Positions 48,370-61,030 of a stretch of DNA of 64,000 bases are shown here, piece after piece (the first letter of the stretch is position 1; the number at the start of each line of letters is the position of its first letter). This stretch comes from Sipunculus nudus (Eukaryota > Annelida > Sipuncula > Golfingiida > Sipunculidae). The notes below the pieces were generated by a model. It was not told the origin of the DNA, ran no database searches, and saw only the letters and a program-made list of their open reading frames with translations. The stretch is taken from positions 25,255,839 to 25,319,838 of the forward strand of contig CM049316.1 in assembly GCA_026874595.1 (NCBI GenBank). Direction: 5' to 3'. The translations under genes and the position numbers were made by a program.

Positions 48370-51340
48370 TTTTCCGCGCGGCGTTAATAATACCCGTTTC
48401 CTTTTAATATCAAATTTTTCAATAAAAATACATTTTAGATTAGCCGATAACGATTTTTGTACATGTGGATGTTTATCTGACCCACATCAAAGACTGTCCT
48501 TGTGTAAAAAGGCTTCCTCAGTTCAACATGTAGCTTTATATTTCAGGATTAAAAAACTTTATGCTAGATACATGGAAACGTCTCAGTCTAAAACAAAAAT
48601 CTGACCTTACTGCCTTTCTTTTTGAAAATGATGCTTGTGCTTTTCAGTTGACATACGGTGCCTCTTATTTTAACGTGTATTCAATTTTTAGCATAAAGCC
48701 ACAAGAAGAACGTGACATTGACTGACAAGAAACACTATTCAATGGCACAAAATGGCTGTACTTGTATAAAACACAATGAATGTATGACCATTTTAAGAGA
48801 AATAAAGTTAGATTGGAATAAATATTTAAACCTCGCAGGCCACAAAAATGTCAAATATTTTAATTTAACAATTCAAATTTTTCTCTTAACTGCTTAAATT
48901 GTTATTATTTCTATTTTCCGCATATGGATTAATTGATTCTTAGTACAAGTACAATAAAAGACAGAATGTTCATGTAAACTATCCACATCTTACAACGTAT
49001 TGCAGCTTTTCCCCCTTTATTGCGTGATTATTTCATAATCTTTATTATTCTACCTATACTTCTCTATTTCCAAAAAAAAACATTTAAAACATGTGTCGCA
49101 TGACCCCTGTCGCACCTCGCATCCGATTAAAAAAAACTTTTTCAAATGGAGACAACTTTTAATTACATTGATAAATTTTGCATAATACTAATTCAAAATC
49201 TATATACACAACTATAATGAATTTTTAGCATTGAACAAAGATATACTAGTCCTAGCAATCCTTCCCATAAATATTGCAAGCAATAGATTTTCTTTAAAAA
49301 TGTTTCCCCATGAAGTACACTTCAGTCATACTAACATGTGCAACACGTACCAATTATGTCAGCATTAAAATGTTATAAATTTTAATCTAGCCTTCATTTC
49401 AGAAATAATTTCGTAGGATGAATTTGATAAAAACAAATATATGGATAAGAATGTACATACTTTAAACCATGCCGAATTTTATGACATTACATGTTTTCGT
49501 TTGAAGCGCCATTAAGGTATAACAACAGTATATCATTACAATCAAGCATCGCAGGCTTTAGGGTCTACCTCTGCCATGTGAGCGTCTGTCTGTTTAAAGT
49601 TTGTTTAACACTCTTATACATATCACCAATCGCTAGGAACGCCCCACATATGTAGCAATCGCCCTCAGCACTATAACCATGTAACTCATATTTTCTAGAA
49701 ACTGATTTATTTTGCTTTTCTGAAGAAGCACCTTGAATTCTATCATACAAATGGAATTTACTTGATAAGTTAATAATTTAAACTAAGTATAATAAAATGT
49801 AACTCAGCTGCATCTATTTTAATATTCTGTAAATTGAACAACCTGGTTTACTTCACTGATCTCAAGTGTTGTTATTCTTGTGTTCTTGTGTCTTGAGTAA
49901 AAAAAGACTTCACTGCACTGATCATAAACAAACTATAAATTAAGAGATAAACAAAAAAACAAGCCCTCCAGACATGGCACGTTTTTCCTGATATTAATGA
50001 TTCATTTATGGTATAATTTTAGTCTGCACATATAAAATTGTTCATATAGATTTTATGACCAGTCTGGGTGAATAGCTTTTGTGGTAGTAGATATTAAATA
50101 TTTAAGTAAGTGTAGAGTCTGTCGAAAACTGCACACAACATATGCTCTACACTGTTAAAATTTAATGGATAAATAATTATGCTTTCTATATTTGTATGTT
50201 ATTTATTTATTTTTAGTATTGTTATATTTTTATAAGCATTTACAAAACCAATTGATAAATAAAGTTTTTTTTAACAGAAGATAATTACTTCAACCAATAG
50301 CTGTCTTGTTGTTTCTGAGCACTCATATCAAATACGTCACTATTTTTTTAACGGCTTAAATAGACCAATATGAAATGTATTGATTTTTTTGCGGAGCAAA
50401 TTGTACATTGACGTACAAATGCTTAAAAAATATGCTTTGTTCAGATATCCTCATTTCCTTGGTGTTCCAACCACTATGTTAATGCAACATGGTGTTCTTC
50501 AAAACACTATGTGAAATGCAACACGGGTATTTTCAAAACACTATGTTTAGAACACCATGTTGATCTTCATAACAATATGTTTACTGCAACATGACCAACC
50601 TCCCCTCATGTTTTCATGTTTTTCCTAGAAATTACAAACCAAATAAAAGGAAGCTCTATGAACTTTCCTTTCTTTCAAAATCTGAAAAAAACCCTGATTC
50701 TGCATTATTTCTTCACATTGATACATATGTTACATCCAGTATTTCATATAACAGTCCATCAAACATATAAGTACCATTTAAGATACCATATACATTATTC
50801 TGAGGCCACATAATTATAAAGCTCATTCAATATATAAGTACCATGCATAACATTCTTCTTTGTATGCGTTATCTTATTAGATAGTTGATATAACAGTTTT
50901 TGTATCAAAATAATATAACAATTTAACATTTTCATAAAAAGTACAGAGCAAAACATAAACAAGTAGTTGATGTTTTACCTTCTTCCAATATCTCAGATAT
51001 TTACTACAACAATTTTTTATGGCTAAAATTATTGTGTCACATCCCAGTGCACATAAACATAGAGGGAAAAACATGTTGTTGTTCTTAATAATTCAACTCA
51101 AATATCTATAATTGAATGTGCACTGTTCATTTTCATTGCGACTTATAAAAATTGCAAAAAAAAAAAAATTGCAAAATTCGTATACTCAAGCCAGTACCAG
51201 ATCCTATTTTCAAATGAAATGACCTCTGTAAGCGGTAATAGTATCATATTTTTTTAGTACGCTGTCAGCAAGAAATACATGAATGATTTAAAACAGGTAT
51301 ATTCAACAGGTACGGCCTATTTACATTAGGAACCTCTTAA
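48370..51340. other. Spacer between duplicated lectin units
   Basis: No gene accepted. From about 50.26 kb it is the start of segmental duplication copy 2. At 50460-50600 a diverged 30-45-bp repeat with TTCAAAACACTATGT and TGCAACATG recurs 3-4 times; the counterpart in copy 1 has about two units. Confidence 0.5.
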
Positions 51341-51700
51341 CGTTTCATGTTCCAGTCAGGCAGCTTAGGTCATCTGACCAAGGGCTTTTAGTGATTCCTA
51401 AAGCACGAAGTGAGATGTGTCGTTTGAGAGCTTTCTCAGCTGTGGCACCAAGGTTGTAGAATGAACTTCCACTCTCAATCAGAGCTTCACCATCTCAAGC
51501 TTCTTTTAAAAATCTTAAACTAATCTTTTTTATTTTAACTTTTGGTAGTTCTTAGAAATTAGGAACTTTTAGGAATCTTTGCTTTGGTAGGAATCTACTT
51601 TTTATGTTTTAGTAAAACTGTGCTTTGTGTCTTGTAAAGCGCTTTTGATAACTATTTTGTTGAATTAGCGCTATAAAAATTAAATATATTATTATTATGT
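51340..51700 (+). mobile_element. 3' end of a non-LTR retrotransposon, abutting the stop codon of G
   Basis: The plus-strand reading gives LRQLRSSDQGLLVIPKARSE and, shortly after, RAFSAVAPRLWNELPLSIR and FKNLKL, the standard C-terminus of CR1/I-type reverse-transcriptase proteins. The tail has GTAAAGCGCTTTTGATAACT, AGCGCTATAAAAATTAAAT and then TATTATTATTATG, a typical LINE 3' end with ATT repeats. It is absent from copy 1 of the segmental duplication, so it is younger than that event or was lost there. Confidence 0.75.
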
Positions 51701-54700
51701 CAAAATAAAAGGTCATCCACAGGTTGTTTGTTCTCGTTACTTGTACCTTGCTTATCACACTGACGCTTGGAGGACTGAGTGTTTTCTGCTTTAGCTTCCG
51801 TCTTCTTCTCGCATATTAGACCTTGCCAACCACTCCCTGACATACTGCGGCCAATCCAAGAAAACGTTCCTCCAGCCATCAGTCCAAGTCTGGGGTAAAC
51901 CAAAGCCTCAGGACCACGGGGCTCCTTCTTCAACCAGTTATTCCAAATTCTCTCCATCGGATTCTCCCCGTACTTCCAACGCCATATTTCTTCTTTTACC
52001 TGGTAAGTCCCGCCAGTCCAAAAGAAATGGTAAGTTTCATCGATTCCATCTCCAACTAAAGCAAAAGAACAGGTCAGATAGATATTAGGGCGTTCTACTG
52101 GAGGTTTGAACATGAGAATTGCCTTAGCACCAGGATGTATTACAATAACACATATGTCAGAGTTAAGCCACCAGAGCAGACTCAAGTAAAACTTTATAAA
52201 TAAATACCGTAACTGTTGGAAACAATGTAATTACCTCAGGAGCAGTATTCAAGGTGATAAACCCCACAGACAAAAATATTTGTAATTCTTTGATTTCACA
52301 GCATTTCTAGTTAATATATTTCCTCTTCCTTGTACCTGTTTTTAAACAGTGATAGCGGCATGCCTAGTATATTTATATGGAGCAAAGGTTAAATTTTATA
52401 ACAAATTAATACTTTTGCTTTTAGGCTTACTCATAGTACTGGTAAATCTTTGAACCGTGTTCTTAGCAGGAAGGTGCCATAATTCTAAGGGTAAAAGAAA
52501 AGAGAAAATCTTCAGATAAGAAATACTTGTTATTAATAAAAAACACATGGACAAATGTTTAGACCTGGAGGATGTACTTCTCTGGTTCTTTTAATGAGGT
52601 ATACCAGATGATCCCATTCAGGCATTGATTCAATAGCAACTAGATTTGATGCCAGGTGTTGGCAGTGTTTCTCTGCGTCAAACCACTGCATGGAACTAAA
52701 TACATCGATTCTGTAACATGAACCTCCGAAATAATCAGCGAATCCCTCTGAACATTCTGTAGAATAGGAAAAAATAAGTACTTGTTTAATATCAGCAATA
52801 ATATAAATATTGACACCTTGTCAATACATTCATGATAATATTAATTAAAACTCTTCATACAATTGCAAGTTCATATATTTTATTCCATCCTCAAGCAAAT
52901 GAATCATAAATTCCTGGTTTTGAATGTCAACTTATACTGAATACTTTAACCATACTATTCCAGAATTTATACAAAAGAATCATAATATTTAAAAATCCGC
53001 TCAGTTTTATTTTATTTCTTTTGCTGTTATTATAAGACATTTTTATCAACTACGTAGCAGGTTTAGTGGGATGCACACTCACTCCTGACAAGAACACCAT
53101 GATCATGTTAAGATATATATATATATCTGTCTATTTACCTTTTAAATTGCCAATACTATACTTATTATAAATACTATACTTATTATAAAAATAATATATT
53201 TACTTTTTCTATATACTCTTACCCGGTTTTAGTAAGATACACAGTCCCTTCGTCCAGTAAACGTCTAGACAAGGAGGGGTTTTCTGTCGCTGGCACATAT
53301 CGTTGCACATATCTGTGGTTATAATCTTGTTGTACACTCGTTTCAGCTCGTCCGCAAACGACAACGAGCAGCCCATGGCTATAATAAAAGTTAAATGCTG
53401 TAAAAGAAGTGACCGAAGATTTGTTCTCCCTTCCTTGCAATTTAAGTTTGCACACGTTATTTTACCACCGATGTTTGGCTGGTCTGTCCCGTAAACTTTA
53501 TTGTAATATTCACGTCGATTTTAGATCAATGTGCACTTTTACAGTTTCAACCATAATCAGCCAAGTTTCACCGCTGAGGCAAGGATGTAAGATGTCCGCC
53601 AAAGAAGACAATTTATGGCGAAGGCGAGCTGGGTATCGTCTACAATTTTCGTTTTGCAATATACCGCATTATTTGTTAGCGCATTGCTTTACGTATTCCG
53701 ATGACTTTTAAGATATTCATTAAAGTCGGCTTTCTGGTATATTTTTATATTATATATTATATTAAATATATTATCATCTGATAATCTAAACAGATATGAA
53801 CACACAATATAAGTATTTACAGATCAGTTTATTTCCCACAGGAAATTTGTCAACATTAATAAGTAAGCAATAAGTTATTGTTGAAAGAACTCGAAGAAAC
53901 ATTTAAAATAAATTTTACTTAAATTTTTTTTTCTATACACCTTACATGTGCAACTCGGCAATTTTAGCATTTCGCATGGAGAGAGACAGATAATTGGTAT
54001 CACAGCGGAAATCAGCGGTTTTTGGTCAATAATACTTTTCAACTGACAGCAGACACTTCCAGCAATTACACCACGTTTAAAAAAGGAATACAAATTAATA
54101 AATAATAATTATTTGTACACATTTCGTCATTTTTGGGGTACCAATACGCCATAGCGTAGATATTCAATTTTTTTGGCGGATCTTTGACCATATCGTCCAT
54201 CAAGCCCACCGGAAAAAAAGTCTAATTATCGGCCGAAGGAGTGTTCTAAGACGGCCTTTAATTTCAGGTTTTTTGCCAAATCCAACCACTAAAAGACAAT
54301 TGTCCAGTTTCTATCAAGTCAATCACAATATATAAAAAAATACTGATAAATGAAAACAGTGTCGGGGGCCGGGGGGGATGTTCGTCATCATTTAACCCCA
54401 CAGCTCCGCTAGAAGGACCTTGATGTAATATCCCGATGTATCAAGAGGTAACAGAACAGTGTTTGAAGTTAGTAAATGTTTGGCCAAAATCAGATTTCTG
54501 TAAACGATTAACAGGTCTATCGATTTCATAAGATGTAGTATCTTTTCATGTAGTATTATATGTTCCAGGTCATCATAAAAACAAGTAATAATAATCACAA
54601 GTATGATTAATTCATTATGAAATATGGCGGAACCCACGTGCGCTTAAAATATAAATTTCCAATCATGTCTAACATATTTGCTGTCCATGAATTACATAGT

Positions 54701-55538
54701 TTAAATTGTATTTGCCTTTTTTTTATTTAATGGGCTATTAGATAAGGTAGTACATGAAGTTTCTCATATGGCGAGTGCCTATTTGCATATTTTCCAAATT
54801 ATATATTTTACCCTTGGTAGGGGTTTTAGAACTTTAAGTAAGGTGTTTTGGGAACCTTACAGAAATGCATTGCAGTGAAATAAAGTGTGTTGGAAACCGT
54901 GGTGGGTTTCCCTCAATATGCTACAATGACAAGACAGCCCCTTATATATCATAAGGATAAAATGATAATGCTACTTAAAATTATGCCATAGTTTCGTTTT
55001 TTTTTTTTGCAACTCTTTCTAGACATGTCAGCAATCTTCTCGCGTAACGTAAATATTTTATTTCACTTCCTCTTAAGTCATTATAAATCACAACATCACC
55101 GCTTTTGGTAAAAGCAACTGGGTAGTAGCAACCAAAATAAATTTAAAAAAATACCACGAAAATCAGGTAGTCAGGGATGCTGAAGCCAACATTTGCACAC
55201 CATTTAAATGACGGGCCGTACATAAATTACTAAGGTCATACAGCAGTCTGATATATGAGACGATAACTAATATTTATAAAACCAACACATGATATTATCG
55301 CCCGAAAGCAAGGAGAACATGCCAGAATACTTGTAGCATGCCGATCGAAGATATTGATTACACTTAGGTAAAAAAGGTAGGACAATACCACTTTTAAGTT
55401 CACAAACGCCAGGAAATTTCCTGCAGAACATACAAATTTCACTGAAGTAAGAATTCTAAAAAAATATATTTCTTAAGCGAACTCAGCATAAGCTTAAGGC
55501 CAGTTACCTGCTACTGCTAACAGTTCGGTAACAGACAT
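51700..55538 (-). CDS. Gene G: secreted C-type-lectin-like protein with N-terminal five-Cys module
   Basis: Exons (minus): 55538-55508, 53378-53223, 52756-52565, 52055-51700, giving 735 nt and 244 aa, all introns phase 1. The leader is short (MSVTELLAVAAMGCSLSF). The five-Cys module has Cys 14, 35, 39, 47 and 57 with the same C-X3-C-X7-C-X9-C core as E, plus ADELKRVY. The CTLD runs from Cys64 (CSEGFADYFGGSCY) with WFDAEKHC to Cys94, FFWTGGTYQVKEE at 137-149, EPRG at 171-174 and LICEK to Cys208. As in E the inner disulfide cysteines are missing and EPN is EPR. A C-terminal tail of about 35 residues has one Cys (226). The exon 3 donor is GTCTAA. The last two codons and the stop lie at the junction with a LINE tail. 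An extracellular recognition role is inferred from the family. Confidence 0.78.
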
Positions 55539-55740
55539 CTTCAGTTTATTCCCACAAACTGTTAGATCAAACTCAATCCTCAATCAGCTTTGGCCGACGC
55601 CCCAGGGTTGGTTTAAGCAGTAATCACCCTTCACCGATACTGCAGCTTTTATCGACATTGACTGGTTGGCTTTGTTACGGAAGGTAAAAGTACTTATTCA
55701 GCAAGGATTCGTTCTAAATGGCCGCAAACATTTCTTTGCC
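55539..55740 (-). promoter_or_regulatory. Promoter region of lectin gene G
   Basis: On the minus strand TCGATAAAAGCTGCAG (GATAAAAG at 55646-55653, 108 bp before the ATG), then GGTGATTACTGCTTAAACC and GTTTGATCTAACAG, matching the F promoter in order and spacing. GATAAAAG may act as a weak TATA box; that is inference. Confidence 0.55.
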
Positions 55741-56149
55741 AGATAGAAGTAATGCAATTTATTATGCAGACTTACATTAATACCATCGGCGGTGTAAAAA
55801 TCGCGCAGGCAATCTTGAAACAAATTTAACTTATTGTTGCCAAAAGGCCTCTTTTAATTAAAACCTATTAAAACCATTATCGTTCAGCCTTTTTGTCAAC
55901 TCATTAATGATTGAACCTAACATTAATACCCCTTCCAGATATCCGCCGTGATTAAAAAATGTTCCATTATCGTGTTGAAAGGATCATTGTGTGCATGACG
56001 TGTGTCTATACACTCCTTTACCTTGCTTGACAACTAAAAAATGCAAGTTTTTCACCTACGGATGATACAAAATCTGTCTCTGCTTTTATTTCTTTTGAAT
56101 TGAAAATTGCATGAAAAATGGATAGTGATACTTTATAAAGATCGGTTAC

Positions 56150-56186
56150 CTGCTACCGCCCATGCCTGTGCGGTGACAGGCATCAT
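56150..56186 (-). other. Extra lectin-type first exon 0.6 kb upstream of gene G
   Basis: The minus-strand ATG at 56186 encodes MMPVTAQAWAVA and ends in phase 1 at a GTAACC donor, like exon 1 of G. Its upstream region resembles the F and G promoters (AAGAAATCCGCCGTCATTAT, CAGGATCATT). No body exons of its own lie before exon 1 of G, so it is either an alternative first exon of G or a leftover of a tandem duplication. Confidence 0.6.
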
Positions 56187-56921
56187 CAAAGTATGGTCAC
56201 TTTCAGATCTAAGGGAACCTTTTCAGCTTTGTCTGACGTCCTTAGATGATTGAGACAGAAATCACTAAACAGTTTTTACTGTAACATTTTACGACTTCCA
56301 CAGATCTACTGTACTAGTATTCTAAAACGTTCTCAACACACATTTTCAACAATGGTTCATTTTAAATGGCAGCACAATTGTAGACAACGTTAAATTTTGT
56401 TAGATGGAAATGCGCTTTAAGATCATGGAGTTTTAATAATGCATCCAAATATTAATACCATCACATAACGTTCGTATAATTTTTAAAGTATTGTGATTAA
56501 AGACCTCTTTCAATAACACCTCTCACCCTGAAGCATGGCTGTCAACATATCACTGACTGAATATGACATATAGCCCATTTATAAGAAATCCGCCGTCATT
56601 ATCAAAGAAAGATATATTCCATTATCGTGCTGTCAGGATCATTGTTGGTATGACAACTGAACACGGCAAGTATAAATAAGAAATATATTTGTTTATTATA
56701 ATGAATCATTTTGCAATTAGTGATGCATATTCAAATTCATAGCTAGCATATTTATTCTGTATAATGATGGCAAGTAGCCAAGTGGCAAAGGCGACTTATT
56801 CTGCAACATTTACCCTGTTTCGCGATATGGGGCCATTGTGAGAAAAGACATGATAGGAAAGACATGATATTATGATCGAGGCATTTAATGTGTTTGTCAT
56901 AGGGGCTGTTCGGGCGAGATT

Positions 56922-57010
56922 TTAAGCGGCATCCTTTTCGCCGAGGGGGCTTCTTTCTTTTCTCCTTTCGACTGCCCCTCTTACATTTCTCAGCAAACAT
57001 GCCCCATGAT
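56922..57010 (-). pseudogene. Copy of the small unknown exon, with a nonsense codon
   Basis: Starts at an acceptor (TTTTACAG before 57010), reads HGACLLRNVRGAVERRKERS and hits TAA at 56924-56922 where the 47.5-kb copy has CAA, with an identical codon count between LLR and NL-RT-P. It belongs to copy 2 of the segmental duplication. Confidence 0.35.
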
Positions 57011-57719
57011 CTGTAAAATAAATTATTGAAAATAAAAATTAAACCACATCGAATGCTGTGTAACACAGGTCGCATTTTGTCATTTTGATAAATATAGCAA
57101 ATCAGCATTTGTTGCGAACCTAAATTGCAAGAACCAAATAACTGAATACAAATCCAAGGGACTTTATATCGATATTAATAACATGTTACACTGAGTATGA
57201 TAATAATGGCTTAATGTGTTTGGTGATTCAGTACAAATCGGAAAGATGATACTCAGAAGAGGGAGAACTCAGTTATGAAAAAAAAAAATCAACCGATATT
57301 GGGACAAAGCCCGGAAGACAATAATGCGCGGAAGATGGTGGTGCTTTGGAATGTTAATAACACCTGTTGTTTCTTTGATTTTTTTTAAAAACCACCATCT
57401 GACTATGGTCCCCATGTTGTACGTGGATTAACTGATATCTTTCAAGGAGACTGCAAGTGGTGTAGACTCATCTTTGACGTCACGACTCCCGCAGAAAAGA
57501 GAAAAATATCGTCACGTGTTACGTCCTTGTGTAAACAAATGTGCTATAAAACTTCATAAAAATTTCCAGGGTTATTATTGACTTAACACCAAATTTTAAT
57601 CATTTGGACACTTTACAATACCATCATATATTAGAGATATCAATAACAGTGGTGATACCGTTCTTCGGATATCTTGTGGACACACGCACATACACAGAAA
57701 TAAGTGGAAACAATAGCCC

Positions 57720-58240
57720 TTGCTTCGCATTTAATGATACAAGTTCCTTCAACAATAGATTAACCTCACATTCTATATACGCTGATATCAATTATGACCG
57801 ATGTATATGTGTAGGTGCCTGTGACCCCTAATTGAACAGATCCCCAGTCTACTTACAAACAATAGTAACATATAATTCCTATCGCAATGTTAACCTAGGT
57901 ACTCATCCAAAAATGAATGCCCCTGACAAGCCATAGACCTAAACTGCAAATCAGGTAATTCATCTTCATATTAAATCAGATTTTTAACTGGCGGTAAAAT
58001 TCAGCGATATGCTCTGCTTGTGGAACAATCTATTAATGTTGCATCTTGCTGTATTTATTCAATATTTATTCAAGTGAATGAATGAAACCTCTGTTAAACC
58101 CCTTTCACCAGGGGCGTAGCCAGGATTGATGTAGGGGACATGGCCATGATCAGTCGCGGATCCAAAAATTCCAAAAAACGGGTGGGGGGGGGGGGGGGGA
58201 GGGCCATAATATGCAAGTATGGGTACTAATATATATACGT

Positions 58241-58285
<45 letters not shown>

Positions 58286-61030
58286 ATTATTATTATTATA
58301 CTATGCGTTATACATTTTAGTGTATGAAAATACAGATTTTTTTTTATTTTCAATTATGAACCATGGTTTCATTAAGGTTAGTTACAGGTACATGGTGAGG
58401 GTATGGGTATCTCCCTCCCATATGGGGAAATTATTTTAATATGCTATGTAAAGAGGACATATTGAGGCAATTTACACACAAAAAATTAGGCTTTCCTGTT
58501 CCTGAAAAACGTTTCCCTTATGTCTTTGCGTTATGTAGTCAAACTGTAGAGGGGTTCAATATTTAATATTTATATTTCTTCAAAATTAGGATATAAAATT
58601 CCAGTATTTTTCAACATGTTAAAGTCAATGGCGCAAAAGTGCATTTACGTTTATAACTTGCAAAATATTATCTTTTAAATGTAATGCTCGGAGTGAAATA
58701 ACTGATATGTTGAAGTCTTATGTTAAACTTTAAACATTTTACCGGGGTCCGTGGTCTCGACAGCACACAAGAGCACAGATCGCGAGTTCCAGTACTGGTA
58801 TTGCCAGAGGAGCTGTGATATATATATTTATTTATATAAATTCTGGTTACTTTTGAACATATAATTCTTGTGAAAATATAATTATAATTTACTTGATAAC
58901 AATTAAAAAAAATAGTTACTTTCGTACAGAATAAATAGAAATTTGAACATAATTATTTTGGCAATTAAGGCACAGATCAGTTTGAAAACCTTTTGTAACA
59001 TTTCAACAGGTATATTATGATTTATATTATATACATATATTTTTTATTTAATTAGATCGTTTTTGTATATAACATTTGCTTAAACCTCACAAGACATGAG
59101 ATCTGTATATTAAATTGTATATTAAACAAACCCAATGGACCACTTGAAAGCAACCTCGAAAACATGACCCCGTCGGAAATACTTGCATGTTTAGCATAAA
59201 TTAACATATACATATATGTATGCATATGATCAATGATGTTGTGGAATATGGCAGGTCTACTTTCATCAGGGGTAGCAGAGTCTCATGTACTCTTACATGT
59301 TACTGTAAGAATTGAACATGATGAAAACGATTGTAATATTTTGCCTTTCCTTGAATCATTTGAGTATAAAACTAGATAGACTGATAAGTCGAAAAAATAT
59401 GGCATTGTAAAAGGATGGGTTTTGTCTGCAGGTATATGTATAAGTTTTGTTCACCGGGGTTACAGTGTGATCTGTGTTCACGGACGACACTGCAGTCGAA
59501 AGTTTTCTTCGATCATCCAGACGGATGCCCCCCAATGTAGTCCCGATTTTACAGGGTGTCCATAAAAGTAACCTATATCGATTGTATAGGGTTAATTGCC
59601 CAGATTCAAGGTGATCACATATTCCGCTTGCTAGCTATTTCAACAAACAGACAAATCTCATGGGAATCGAGTGGAATGCCTTTTAAATGTTAACAGTTGT
59701 TATGGAACCGAATATTCATATTATTATGAATATTATTATGTCATTATATTAACTCGCATATTAATATAACAGTAGCGGATCCAGCGGGGGGGGGGGGGGG
59801 GGGGCTTTTGGGGCTGGCGTGTTCCTGTCATATTTGCGAATGATGTCAACCTTGCTCATCCACCTCTGATTTATTTTATTGGCTTTGTCTCTAATGCTTT
59901 CACTCTGCATCTGCAAAGAAAAATGATCAGCTACATGGCGGTCACAGAGCACTTTTAAAAACCCAAATATGGCCGTAAGTGATCCTGTTCTAAGATCCGT
60001 CTTTGTCAAACCCGGCTTTGATGACCAATTCGAGAAAAACGACCACTTTATAAGGTTCAATTAGTGGTCGTTATTATATTATATGAAATTTTATTATATA
60101 TTTTATATATATATGTATATATACATGTATAATTTATGGACTAATTTATCTTTTAATCCCACCCGGACCCGTGCCCTCATCCGTGTTAGAACTGTTAAAA
60201 TACCAAACAACTCGTTTTTTTTCAAAACAATAAAAGAAAAGGTAAATTCTACCGAAGATGGAAAGAGAGTATAATGTCAAAAACAAATTTGGCAAGTGTT
60301 ACCCAAATTTAACTCTAAGGTATCATTAATAAAGTTGATTACAAGGATTTCTTGTCAACGGAGCAACATTGGGAACAGCTGCCTGAGGAACAGCTCCATT
60401 CACACCTGAGGAAGGGGACCGAGCATCCAAATGCTAGTGTACAAGAACCTGCACAAAGCTAGTCTTACTTTTTGTAAGCAATTCAAAACTTCACATAGGA
60501 GGTTACTTAGTAGGTTAAATTAATATTTACAATCACAGAATAGTAGCTATGAACACTGACGTCATTTGATATTCCAATGTAAAATGAATACACTTAGCCA
60601 ACAGTGGTATGGTTATGAATTGGTCGGGTGTAATATATCTGAGTTTACATAAACTCCCACGGTCTCCTCGTGCCTGGCTCAAATGAGTTAGACCTTACAC
60701 GGTTCACCGCTCTAAGTGACAGCAGCGTGGTGGATCTATTGCATGATTAAAAAAGTTGTTAAATTCTTGTGATGTGGCTCTAATGCAAAAATCAAACACA
60801 AATAGATACAAAACAGTGTATCTGTGGATCAATGTACCGTATATTTATCTTGGCGCCAGGTACAGTCTTTTGTATCTGACATGACTGAATATGTTGTAGA
60901 GTTCCAACGGACGTTCAAAGACAAAATGTGCGACATTATCCTCGGGATAAAAAACATAATCCATTAGGCTGAAATTTGTCATCACTCATCACTTAAATTA
61001 AAGAATGACCCGTTATATGGACAATTTTTT
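57720..61030. other. Gene-poor right flank with transposon-end-like GC-rich patches
   Basis: CAGGGGCGTAGCCAGG at 58109 followed by a poly-G run (58181-58199), and AGTAGCGGATCCAGCG with about 18 G at 59770-59803, look like ends of DNA transposons. A minus-strand ORF at 60060-59761 (SSKPGLTKTDLRTGSLTAIF region) adjoins the second and may derive from such an element; I do not recognise it. No host gene is seen. Confidence 0.5.
58231..58283. repeat. (AT)n microsatellite
   Basis: TA dinucleotide run interrupted once by G, followed by (ATT)n to about 58299. Confidence 0.95.

Larger units (their letters stand above)
41140..48370. repeat. Copy 1 of a tandem segmental duplication carrying lectin pseudogene F
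   Basis: Collinear landmarks recur about 9 kb away: CAACCTCCCC (41424 and 50596), lectin exons 4, 3 and 2 (42.65/51.70, 43.40/52.57, 44.18/53.22 kb), a poly-G patch with GGTAACAGAACAGTGT (45.44/54.45), lectin exon 1 (46.81/55.51) and the small conserved exon (47.58/57.01). Offsets range from 8.7 to 9.5 kb because of indels. Confidence 0.8.
50260..57720. repeat. Copy 2 of the tandem segmental duplication, carrying lectin gene G
   Basis: Collinear with 41.14-48.37 kb (landmarks listed under copy 1). Differences include a LINE 3' end at 51.34-51.70 kb and a second first-exon/promoter copy at 56.15-56.70 kb, both absent from copy 1. Confidence 0.8.

Noticed and set aside
48440-48720. Possible LINE C-terminal remnant (FCTCGCLSDPHQ, then TWKRLSLKQKSDL)
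   Set aside because: Only weak resemblance to the cysteine-knuckle region of LINE proteins; no tail and no RT part.
58740-58812. tRNA-like stretch GGGGTCCGTGGTCTCGACAG with a box-B-like GAGTTCCAGTAC
   Set aside because: Box B is poor and no cloverleaf could be drawn; at most an old SINE trace.
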